DNA of 64,000 nt from Ralstonia sp. UNC404CL21Col. GTDB lineage: Bacteria; Pseudomonadota; Gammaproteobacteria; Burkholderiales; Burkholderiaceae. The stretch lies in contig NZ_KK211140.1 in NCBI RefSeq assembly GCF_000620465.1, positions 499,964 through 563,963 of the forward strand, given 5' to 3'. Of this stretch, positions 38,292 to 45,959 are shown piece after piece; the first letter of the stretch is position 1; the number at the start of each line of letters is the position of its first letter. The notes under the pieces are model-generated. The model did no database searches and was not told the origin of the DNA. It saw nothing but the letters and a program-made list of their open reading frames with translations. Position numbers and translations under genes: made by a program.

Positions 38292-38741
38292 ATGGACTTG
38301 ATTTGCAAGGTCAGGTTGTACCAAGATCGCGGCAATTATTTTGCGGTGTTGGTGGCGCCGGACGCGATGTGCTCCAGCACCGGGCGAAACGTAGCCGAAG
38401 CGTTAGCAAATCTGGGTCGTTCCATGGCGGAGAATCCTCTCCCTCAATCGGTCGATCTCCCCATCAAGCCGAAAGAACGCAAGAAGAGAAGCCCGGCAGG
38501 GGGATTGCCGTCGGATCCTCGTGAAGCTTCCCGCGCTGTCCCACTCGTTAAACGCCTCCTTGAAGCGCGCTTCGGCAAGACCACGCTGCGTGGGCTCTCG
38601 GAAAAACTGGGTTTGGACGATGTCACGCCGCAATTGCTGTCGTCTTCCATCGCGGGCAATGGAGCGAAGCGCGTTCGCCTCGCCATCGCCCAGGCGCTCG
38701 GAGAAGACGCCGATGTGCTGTGGCCCACGGCGCGGCACTGA
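38292..38741 (+). CDS. Possible HicB-like / Ner-like DNA-binding protein
   Basis: The 149-residue protein seems to have two parts. Residues 1-48 look like a partial HicB antitoxin fold (GNYFAVLVAPDAMCSS...NVAEALANLGRSM). Residues 85-149 resemble the Ner/Nlp phage repressor type, with SEKLGLDD as a helix-turn-helix and the ending IAQALGEDADVLWP, close to the phage Mu Ner ending. A basic linker (KPKERKKRS) joins them. No HicA-like toxin gene is next to it. It is probably a phage- or element-derived regulator. Both similarities were judged by eye. Confidence 0.5.
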   Translation: MDLICKVRLYQDRGNYFAVLVAPDAMCSSTGRNVAEALANLGRSMAENPLPQSVDLPIKPKERKKRSPAGGLPSDPREASRAVPLVKRLLEARFGKTTLRGLSEKLGLDDVTPQLLSSSIAGNGAKRVRLAIAQALGEDADVLWPTARH

Positions 38742-38803
38742 AAAAGCGGCGCGGGTTGGAAGAGTAGGGGGGGAGAAATCCGGAGCGCCTTGGAACCAAG
38801 GGC

Positions 38804-38893
38804 TGGCGGAAGCGGTGAGATTCGAACTCACGGATGGGTCACCCCATCGGCAGTTTTCAAGACTGCTGCCTTAAACCACTCGGCCACGCTTCC
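38804..38893 (-). tRNA. tRNA-Ser (anticodon TGA)
   Basis: On the minus strand the gene starts GGAAGCGTGGCCGAG, has the anticodon loop CTTGAAA (anticodon TGA), a long class II variable arm, the T arm GTTCGAATC and an encoded CCA at 38806-38804. The acceptor stem GGAAGCG/CGCTTCC is perfect. Confidence 0.96.
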
Positions 38894-38967
38894 TTCGTAC
38901 TGCGCTGCTCGTTGCGAGCAAGGGCGCCATTGTAACGGTACCTGGCGCAAGTTGGCACCGGGTACTG

Positions 38968-40236
38968 TCAGTTTTCGTCGTCGGCCAAGAACAATGCCTG
39001 CAAATCGTTGAGGAATCGCTGCCCCAGCTCGGTCGGGCGGATGGCGACATGGTCGCGCGTGAGCAAACCGCGCTGCTCTGCGACATCGAGTTGCCGCTCG
39101 ATCGAGCGCAGCGGCAGGCCCGTGCGTTCCTGGAACAGCGTGACGGGGAAGCCGTCGGTCAGGCGCAGCGCATTGAGCATGAATTCGAACGGCAGGTCGG
39201 CGGCGCCGACTTCGCGCTGCTCCTGCATGACGGCCGCACCGCCGGCGGTCTCGGCCTGACGCAGATACGTGTCCGGATGCTTGTGCCGCATCTCGCGGAT
39301 GACCCGATGCGGAAAGCTGAGCTTGCCGTGGGCACCGGGGCCGATGCCGAGGTAATCGCCGAATTGCCAGTAGTTCAGATTGTGCTTGCAGCGCTTGCCG
39401 GCCTTGGCGTATGCCGACACCTCGTAGTGCTCGTAGCCTGCCGCCGCCAACCGCGCGTGAATCCAGTCCTGCATTGCAAACGCCGCGTCGTCATCCGGCA
39501 GCGCGGGCGGGTACTTGGCGAAGTACGTGTTCGGCTCCAGCGTCAGGTGGTACAGCGACACGTGGTTCGTATCGAATGACAACGCGGCCTCCACGTCGGC
39601 CTCGCACTCGGCCAGCGTCTGGCCGGGCAGGGCAAACATCAGGTCGACGTTGATGTTGTCGAAGTGCGCGCGGGCGATGTCGATGGCGGCGCGCGCTTCA
39701 GCGGCGCTGTGGATGCGGCCCAGCGCCTGCAGGTGCGCGTCGTTGAAGCTCTGGATGCCGATCGACAGGCGGTTCACGCCGCTGGCGCGATAGCTGCGGA
39801 AGCGTTCGGCCTCGAAGGTGCCGGGGTTGGCCTCCATCGTGATCTCGGCGTCGGCGTCAACGGGCAGCAGCATGCGGATGTCCGACAGAAGGCGATCCAG
39901 CCCCTGCGCTGACAATAAGCTCGGCGTGCCGCCCCCGATGAAGATCGTGTGCACATGCCGGCCCCACACCATCGGCAGCGCGGCTTCCAGGTCTTGCCGC
40001 ACGGCGGCCAGAAAACGCTCCTCCGGGATGCCCTGTTCCGGCTCCGCATGCGAGTTGAAATCGCAGTACGGACACTTGCGTACGCACCACGGCACGTGCA
40101 CGTACAACGACAGCGGCGGCGAGGCCGGTAGGCTGATCTTGCCCGGCTGCAGGAAGACGGAGGTGACCTTGTCACCGGTTTCAGCGGCGGTCGCGGAAGG
40201 CGTCTTGGCTGCGCCGGCGGGGTGAATCGGAATCAT
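38968..40236 (-). CDS. hemW: Radical SAM heme chaperone HemW
   Basis: The 422-residue radical SAM protein has the iron-sulphur motif CVRKCPYC preceded by SLYVHVPW, and the FIGGGTPSLLS and EANPGTFE segments. The extended cluster cysteine form CxxxCxxC followed by DF is the HemW type. HemW carries haem to its targets and is often misnamed as an oxygen-independent coproporphyrinogen oxidase. I start it at the ATG at 40234-40236, 7 bases after the rdgB stop. It has an N-terminal extension of about 35 residues before the domain. Confidence 0.92.
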   Translation of the reverse strand: MIPIHPAGAAKTPSATAAETGDKVTSVFLQPGKISLPASPPLSLYVHVPWCVRKCPYCDFNSHAEPEQGIPEERFLAAVRQDLEAALPMVWGRHVHTIFIGGGTPSLLSAQGLDRLLSDIRMLLPVDADAEITMEANPGTFEAERFRSYRASGVNRLSIGIQSFNDAHLQALGRIHSAAEARAAIDIARAHFDNINVDLMFALPGQTLAECEADVEAALSFDTNHVSLYHLTLEPNTYFAKYPPALPDDDAAFAMQDWIHARLAAAGYEHYEVSAYAKAGKRCKHNLNYWQFGDYLGIGPGAHGKLSFPHRVIREMRHKHPDTYLRQAETAGGAAVMQEQREVGAADLPFEFMLNALRLTDGFPVTLFQERTGLPLRSIERQLDVAEQRGLLTRDHVAIRPTELGQRFLNDLQALFLADDEN

Positions 40237-40243
40237 CGGAACG

Positions 40244-40849
40244 TCACGCGTTTTCAAAGGTGCGCAGCCGTTCGACGAGCTGCGCGAGGGCTTGTGCACG
40301 ATGGCTCACGCTGTTCTTCTCGGCTTTGGTCAGCTCGGCGGCGGTTTTGCCGAGGTCGGGCAGCAGGAAGTACGGGTCGTAGCCGAAGCCGCCGTCGCCG
40401 CGCGGTGTGTCGATCACCTCGCCAAACCAGTTGCCTTCGGCAATGATCGGCTGCGGGTCATCGGCGTGGCGCACGTAGACGAGCACGCAAACATAATGCG
40501 CGCCGCGGTCGGCCTTGCCGGCCAGTTCGCGGACGAGACGGGCGTTGTTGGCGGCATCCGATTTCGGCTCGCCCACCAGTTGCGCATAGCGCGCGGAATA
40601 CACGCCCGGCGCGCCGCCCAAGGCATGCACGCAGATGCCGGAGTCGTCTGCCAGCGCGGGCAAGTCGGACGCACGGCTCGCGTGGCGTGCCTTGGTGAGC
40701 GCGTTTTCAACGAAGGTCGCGTAGGGCTCCTCCGCCTCGGGAATGCCGAGGGCGCCTTGCGGCGTCACGTCGAACCCGAGGGTGCCCAGCAGCGCGTTGA
40801 ATTCGGACAGCTTCCCGGCGTTGTTCGATGCGAGAACGATCTTGCGCAT
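40244..40849 (-). CDS. rdgB: dITP/XTP pyrophosphatase (RdgB/HAM1)
   Basis: The 201-residue enzyme cleaves the non-canonical nucleotides dITP and XTP to monophosphates and so keeps them out of DNA. The N-terminal KIVLASNNAGKLSEFNALL, DDSGICVHALGG and GFGYDPYFLLPD motifs are all present. It lies 11 bp after rph in the same operon and before hemW. Confidence 0.96.
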   Translation of the reverse strand: MRKIVLASNNAGKLSEFNALLGTLGFDVTPQGALGIPEAEEPYATFVENALTKARHASRASDLPALADDSGICVHALGGAPGVYSARYAQLVGEPKSDAANNARLVRELAGKADRGAHYVCVLVYVRHADDPQPIIAEGNWFGEVIDTPRGDGGFGYDPYFLLPDLGKTAAELTKAEKNSVSHRAQALAQLVERLRTFENA

Positions 40850-40860
40850 GGCCGTGTCGC

Positions 40861-41577
40861 TCAGAGGCCCAGCGCCTGCTTCTGCAGGCCGATCAGCGTG
40901 CGGATACCTTGGTCGGCCAGGCCCAGCAATGCATCCATTTCAGCGCGCGAGAACGGCGTGCCTTCCGCTGTGCCTTGCACTTCCACAAAGCCGCCGCTGC
41001 CCGTCATGACGACGTTCATGTCGGTATCGCAGGCGGAGTCTTCAGGGTAGTCCAGGTCGAGCACCGGTACGCCGTCGACCACGCCCACCGACACGGCGGC
41101 CACGAAATCGCGGATCGGGTTGCCCACCAACTGGCCCTTTTCGCGCATGACGGAGACAGCGTCATATGCCGCGACGAACGCGCCGGTAATGCTGGCCGTG
41201 CGCGTGCCGCCATCGGCTTGCAGCACGTCGCAGTCGAGGTGCAGCGTGTGCTCGCCCAGCGCCCGCAGATCGAACACCGAGCGCATCGCCCGGCCGATCA
41301 GGCGCTGGATTTCCTGCGTGCGGCCGGTCTGCTTGCCGCGTGCGGCCTCGCGGTCGGAGCGCGTGTGCGTCGAGCGCGGCAGCATGCCGTATTCGGCCGT
41401 CACCCAGCCCTCGCCGCTGCCTTTCTTGTGCGGCGGCACCTTGGGCAGCACGCTGGCCGTGCAGAGCACTTGCGTGTCGCCAAAGCACACCAGCACCGAG
41501 CCTTCGGCGTGGCGCGTGAAGTTGCGGGTGAGGGTGACAGGGCGGAGTTGGTCGGGCTGGCGGCCGCTGGGTCGCAT
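40861..41577 (-). CDS. rph: Ribonuclease PH
   Basis: The 238-residue phosphorolytic 3'-5' exoribonuclease trims tRNA 3' ends. The start [14 protein letters not shown] is the family's conserved N-terminus, so I use 41575-41577 rather than the ATG 36 bases upstream. Other signatures are [15 protein letters not shown] and the [16 protein letters not shown] segment. It is followed closely by rdgB. Confidence 0.96.
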   Translation of the reverse strand: MRPSGRQPDQLRPVTLTRNFTRHAEGSVLVCFGDTQVLCTASVLPKVPPHKKGSGEGWVTAEYGMLPRSTHTRSDREAARGKQTGRTQEIQRLIGRAMRSVFDLRALGEHTLHLDCDVLQADGGTRTASITGAFVAAYDAVSVMREKGQLVGNPIRDFVAAVSVGVVDGVPVLDLDYPEDSACDTDMNVVMTGSGGFVEVQGTAEGTPFSRAEMDALLGLADQGIRTLIGLQKQALGL

Positions 41578-41691
41578 GTGGGGTCTCGCTGAAGAAAACG
41601 GATAGCCCGACATGATACCGGCCCGCGCTGCGCTTGGCAGGGCGGGCCGGAGGTGGGAAATGCGAGGACTGCGAGGACTGAGCGACGGCGC

Positions 41692-42606
41692 TTAGCGCGT
41701 CAGATTGCTCGTCTTGTCGATGGCGGCGCGGATTTCCGCGATGGAGCGCTCGATTTCCTCTTCCGACATCAATCCTGATTCACTTTGCGGCGCGTCCAGG
41801 ATCGACGTCGTGAAGGCGTTCAGGGGCAGGGTGTCGGTCTGCACCGAATCCTGCGTGGTGGTCACGGCGTCCAGCTCCCACATCATGGAGATGGCGGTCG
41901 TGTTGTCGGCGGTGTCGCCGGCGTTGCGCAGCGCGCGGGCGATCAGCTCAGGAATCGCCTGCGTGACCGAGAAGCTCGTGCAGGTGTCGATGAGTTCGTC
42001 TTCTTGCACGCTGCCCCACAGGCCGTCGGAGCACAGCATGGCCACGTCGCCCGGCTCCAGGTTGACCGGCCCGCCGATGTCGATCAGCGGCAGGTTGGGC
42101 GAGCCCAGGCAGTTGTAGATCTTGTTGCGCTCGGGGTGGTGCGCGACCTGCATCGGCAGCACACGGTCCTGTTGCAGCAGGTTCTCGATCTTGGAGTGAT
42201 CGCGCGTGCGCGTCACCAGTTCGCCCTTGCGCATGAGGTACATGCGCGAATCGCCGGCGTGCGCCCAGTGCAGCGAGCCGCGCTGGGCCAGCGCGCAGAC
42301 GATGGTCGTGCGCGGCGCATCGGGCAGGCCGTTCGTCTCGGCATAGCGATGGATGTCACGGTGCGCGAGCATGATGCTCTCGTGCAGGAAATCACGCGGA
42401 TTGCGAATCGACGGACGTGCGTGGCGCTGGAACTGGCGCGCCATGGTCTGCAGCGCCTGCTGGGCCGCGACTTCGCCCAGCGAGTGTCCGCCCAGGCCGT
42501 CGCACAGCACCATCAGCATGGCGTCACGCGTGAAGCAGTAGCCCATGCGGTCCTGGTTGACGCGTCGCGCGCCTTTTTTGCTTTCTTGATAAACCGAGAA
42601 TCGCAT
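41692..42606 (-). CDS. PP2C-type serine/threonine phosphatase
   Basis: The 304-residue PPM/PP2C phosphatase has RVNQDR (15-20), CDGLGGH with metal-binding D36, AHAGDSRMYLM, CSDGLWG and GDTADNTTAI, in the standard order. It removes phosphate from Ser/Thr residues with Mn or Mg. It lies 105 bp after a Ser/Thr kinase gene in the same orientation, so the two probably act on shared targets. An extension of about 60 residues after the domain is unique to it. Confidence 0.9.
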   Translation of the reverse strand: MRFSVYQESKKGARRVNQDRMGYCFTRDAMLMVLCDGLGGHSLGEVAAQQALQTMARQFQRHARPSIRNPRDFLHESIMLAHRDIHRYAETNGLPDAPRTTIVCALAQRGSLHWAHAGDSRMYLMRKGELVTRTRDHSKIENLLQQDRVLPMQVAHHPERNKIYNCLGSPNLPLIDIGGPVNLEPGDVAMLCSDGLWGSVQEDELIDTCTSFSVTQAIPELIARALRNAGDTADNTTAISMMWELDAVTTTQDSVQTDTLPLNAFTTSILDAPQSESGLMSEEEIERSIAEIRAAIDKTSNLTR

Positions 42607-42711
42607 TGCGGCTAGATGAATATTCGGTGAGGGAGGCGGTGCAGCGGCAAGTCCCGCCTAGTGTTGCACCATTTTGGAATCATACTCCGCCTGTCAGCGG
42701 CAATCGGGCGC

Positions 42712-43737
42712 TCAACTGTCCCGGCGGCGCAACAGACGGCTCATGAAACGCGTCGTCAACGCCTCTTTTTCTTCTGTCACGGGCCCGCCTTGGGTGACAG
42801 CGGTCAGCGCCTGCAATTCGGTCAGCGCGTTGCTTTCTTCGCGCAGCACCTTTTGCAGGCGGAACACGCTCTGCGGGCGTTCTTCGGGCTTCATCTTCAG
42901 GCACCAGCCCACCAGGTCGATGAGGCTGGCCGTGTAGACCTTGCGCAGGCGCTCCAGGCCTTCTTCCAGCTTGTCGTCTTTCTCGCGCTGCGTGGCTTCC
43001 TGCGGCGGCGTGCCGGCCATGCAGGCATAGATCGTGGCGCCGATGCTGTAGATGTCCGTCCACGGGCCCAGCTCGTTGTGCTTGCGGTACAGCTCCGGCG
43101 CGGCAAAGCCCGGCGTGTACATCGGCTGGAAGCGCGAAGCCTCGGCGGTGAGCGTCTGCCGCGCAGCGCCGAAGTCGAGCAGGATCGGCGAAAAGTCTTC
43201 GCGCAGGTAAATGTTGCCGGGCTTGATGTCGAGGTGCAGCAGCTTGTGGATGTGGACTTCGCGCAGCCCGCTCATCAGGTCATGGAACACCTGGCGGATG
43301 AAGCGCTCGCGCAGCATCTTCAGCTTGCCTTGCTGGCGCGCGGTGAGGATGTGTTCCTGCAGCGTTTTACCCTGCTCATACGTCATCACCATGTAGACCG
43401 TGCCATTTTCCCGGAAGAAATTGAGCACGCGCACGATAGCGGGGTGCGAAATCTTGGCCAGCGACCGGCCTTCTTCAAAGAAGTATTTGAGCCCGAGGCG
43501 GAATGCGCTCGCGCTTTCTTCCGGCACGACAGGAATCAGTTCGCCCGGCGCCCGACGGGCCAGCGAAGAGGGCAGATATTCCTTTACGGCCACCGGCGTC
43601 CCATGCTCGTCGGTCGCAAGATAGACGAAGCTGAACCCCCCGCTGGCCAACTTCTTTACAATACGATAATTGGACAGCAAGGTGCCGACCGGCAACGGGG
43701 CACTGCGTGGCTGTCCTGAGCCTTTTGACTCTGTCAT
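42712..43737 (-). CDS. Serine/threonine protein kinase (Hanks type)
   Basis: The 341-residue soluble kinase has a degenerate glycine loop (KLASGGFSFVYLA), lysine K52 (VAVKEYL), the catalytic loop HLDIKPGN (H168, D170, K172, N175), DFGAAR at 188 and FAAPELY. No membrane helix or PASTA repeat follows, only a short charged tail. I start it at the ATG at 43735-43737, since longer frames run into the yicC gene. It precedes the PP2C gene. Targets are unknown. Confidence 0.9.
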   Translation of the reverse strand: MTESKGSGQPRSAPLPVGTLLSNYRIVKKLASGGFSFVYLATDEHGTPVAVKEYLPSSLARRAPGELIPVVPEESASAFRLGLKYFFEEGRSLAKISHPAIVRVLNFFRENGTVYMVMTYEQGKTLQEHILTARQQGKLKMLRERFIRQVFHDLMSGLREVHIHKLLHLDIKPGNIYLREDFSPILLDFGAARQTLTAEASRFQPMYTPGFAAPELYRKHNELGPWTDIYSIGATIYACMAGTPPQEATQREKDDKLEEGLERLRKVYTASLIDLVGWCLKMKPEERPQSVFRLQKVLREESNALTELQALTAVTQGGPVTEEKEALTTRFMSRLLRRRDS

Positions 43738-43887
43738 GGGTTTGTGTGGCGAAATGGCTGTCGGATTCTCCCTGACCAGTCCACACGTTGTAAAGCGACA
43801 AAAGGTGGGGGATTCCCCGCCAATTCCGGGCGTTAAATACCGCCACCGGATTTCCCGATTCGACCAAGAACAACACACCACGATTCC

Positions 43888-44823
43888 ATGATCCACAGCA
43901 TGACCGGCTACGGCGTTGCCACACGCCAGGCAGCCTTTACCGATGCCCATGGCGCCCCCAGCGGCAGCGTCGCTACCGTCTCGGTCGAATTCCGCACCGT
44001 CAACTCCCGCTTTCTCGATCTGCTGTTCCGCGCCCCCGAAGAGTGCCGCGCCTTTGAGCCGGCCCTGCGCGAAATGCTGATGAGCGCACTGTCGCGCGGC
44101 AAGCTGGAATGCCGGATCAACCTGCAGCGGCAGGAAGCCGCCAGCGATGTTGCGGCGCTCAATGTGGAACTGCTGCAACAATTGGCCAAGCTGGAGCAGG
44201 CGGTCACGCGGTATCTGCCGGCATCGGGTTCGCTGCGCATGGGTGAAATCCTGCGTTGGCCCGGCGTGCTGGCCGAGCCGCAGCTGACACAAGACGCGCT
44301 GCGCGACGCCGTAATCGAAGCTGCCAAAGAGGCGCTCAAGCAACTTCTGGAATCGCGCCGTCGCGAAGGCGATGCGCTCAAGGCTGTGCTGCTCGACCGC
44401 GCTGATGCAATGCTCGCCATCGTCGACAAGCTCACGCCGATGGTGCCCGTCCTGATCCAGCAGCATCAGGACAAGCTGACCGAACGCCTGCGCGAGGCGT
44501 TTGGCCTGGCCGCGCCCGAGGGCACGCCGGCGCTCACGCGCGACGAGCTGTCCGAGCGCATCCGCCAGGAAGCCACCGTCTACGGCATCCGCATCGACAT
44601 CGCCGAAGAACTCTCGCGCCTCCAGGCGCATCTGCGCGAGACGCGCCACATTCTCGAGAAGGGCGGCCAGATCGGAAAGCGCCTGGACTTCATGATGCAG
44701 GAGCTGAACCGCGAGGCGAACACGCTGGGTTCGAAGGCGGCCGCCAAGGAACTGGCCGATGCATCGATGGAACTGAAGCTGCTCATCGAGCAGATGCGCG
44801 AGCAGGTCCAGAACCTCGAATAA
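43888..44823 (+). CDS. yicC: YicC-family endoribonuclease
   Basis: The 311-residue protein has the conserved N-terminal MIHSMTGYG, EFRTVNSRFLDLLFRAPEE and the C-terminal KRLDFMMQELNREANTLGSKA region. E. coli YicC is a stress-related endoribonuclease that acts on some small RNAs. It starts the plus-strand run yicC-gmk-rpoZ-rel and is divergent from the kinase gene across 150 bp. Confidence 0.93.
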   Translation: MIHSMTGYGVATRQAAFTDAHGAPSGSVATVSVEFRTVNSRFLDLLFRAPEECRAFEPALREMLMSALSRGKLECRINLQRQEAASDVAALNVELLQQLAKLEQAVTRYLPASGSLRMGEILRWPGVLAEPQLTQDALRDAVIEAAKEALKQLLESRRREGDALKAVLLDRADAMLAIVDKLTPMVPVLIQQHQDKLTERLREAFGLAAPEGTPALTRDELSERIRQEATVYGIRIDIAEELSRLQAHLRETRHILEKGGQIGKRLDFMMQELNREANTLGSKAAAKELADASMELKLLIEQMREQVQNLE

Positions 44824-44845
44824 CTTGAAACGCTAGAACGACAAC

Positions 44846-45511
44846 ATGCCATCCTCTCAAGCGCACTCTGCCGTCGATACGCCCATCGAGAACCACTTCC
44901 CGGGCAGCCTGTTCATGGTCGTGGCACCGTCCGGCGCCGGTAAGTCGACGCTGGTGAATGCGCTGCTGGCGCACGATTCGTCGATTCGCCTGTCGGTTTC
45001 GGCCACCACGCGCAAGCCGCGTCCGGGCGAACAGCACGGCCGCGAATACAACTTCATGACCGTCGAGGAATTCAAGGCGTGCCGTGATCGCGGCGAGTTT
45101 CTCGAATGGGCCGAGGTGCACGGCAACTACTACGCCACTTCGCGCGTGTGGATCGAAGAACAGATGCGCGCCGGCACTGACGTGCTGCTCGAAATCGACT
45201 GGCAGGGCGCGCAGCAGGTCCATCAGCGTTTCGCCAATGCCGTAGAGATCTTCATCCTGCCGCCGTCGCTTACGGCGCTGGAGGATCGTCTGAAGAAGCG
45301 CGGTCAGGACGAACCCAACGTGATCGTGCGCCGCCTGCTCGCTGCGGGCTCCGAGATGGCGCACGCGCCCGAGGCCGACTACGTGATCATCAACGAAGTG
45401 TTCGACACGGCATTGGCCGAGCTGCGTACCGTGGTGCAGGCCACGCGCCTGCGCTTCGGTGCCCAGAAGGCGCGCCACGGCGAGCTGTTCGTCGAGCTGG
45501 GCATTCACTGA
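44846..45511 (+). CDS. gmk: Guanylate kinase
   Basis: The 221-residue enzyme phosphorylates GMP to GDP. The P-loop is [10 protein letters not shown], the GMP-binding region reads [19 protein letters not shown], and [14 protein letters not shown] is the Walker B-like part. There are about 20 extra residues before the P-loop strand. It lies 22 bp after yicC. Its product feeds (p)ppGpp metabolism by the Rel enzyme downstream. Confidence 0.97.
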   Translation: MPSSQAHSAVDTPIENHFPGSLFMVVAPSGAGKSTLVNALLAHDSSIRLSVSATTRKPRPGEQHGREYNFMTVEEFKACRDRGEFLEWAEVHGNYYATSRVWIEEQMRAGTDVLLEIDWQGAQQVHQRFANAVEIFILPPSLTALEDRLKKRGQDEPNVIVRRLLAAGSEMAHAPEADYVIINEVFDTALAELRTVVQATRLRFGAQKARHGELFVELGIH

Positions 45512-45647
45512 GCCAGCAGCGCAATCGCGTTTTTCAGCGCGGTTGTGAAAGTGTGGTAGCGCCTGTGCCCAAGTGCAGTCGGAAGGGAGCGCTGCGCTGC
45601 TGCTAAAATATCGAGATCAACAAGATTTGCCACCAGGTGGAGTTTTC

Positions 45648-45851
45648 ATGGCGCGTATTACCGTCGAAGATTGCTTGAAACAGATTCCGAATCGCTTCGA
45701 ACTGGCATTGGCCGCAACGTACCGCGCCCGTCAGTTGGTACAGGGCCACACGCCCAAGGTCGATGCCAAGGACAAGCCGACCGTGACCGCATTGCGCGAA
45801 ATCGCATCGGGCCAGGTCGGTATCGAGATGCTCAAGAAGGTTCCGTCCTGA
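45648..45851 (+). CDS. rpoZ: RNA polymerase omega subunit
   Basis: The 67-residue omega subunit has the conserved [20 protein letters not shown] start and [12 protein letters not shown] near the end. Omega helps assemble the beta-prime subunit and contributes to the ppGpp site. The ATG at 45648 has GGTGGAG upstream. A possible -10 (TAAAAT, 45604) lies 40 bases before it, so it may have its own promoter. The rel gene follows. Confidence 0.97.
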   Translation: MARITVEDCLKQIPNRFELALAATYRARQLVQGHTPKVDAKDKPTVTALREIASGQVGIEMLKKVPS

Positions 45852-45959
45852 GCTGACACGCGTTACTTGGCATTACCTGGCGTGGTACGCTGCCTCGGTC
45901 ACTGATCGTTCTTGCGATCTTTCGTGGATGTGAAAGCCGCGAACGCACTAGACCCCGGC

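Noticed and set aside
42712..44649. A 645-codon minus-strand frame covering the kinase and the reverse of yicC
   Set aside because: The kinase homology begins after the ATG at 43737. The part beyond it is the antisense of yicC with no family match, as expected for open reverse frames in GC-rich DNA.
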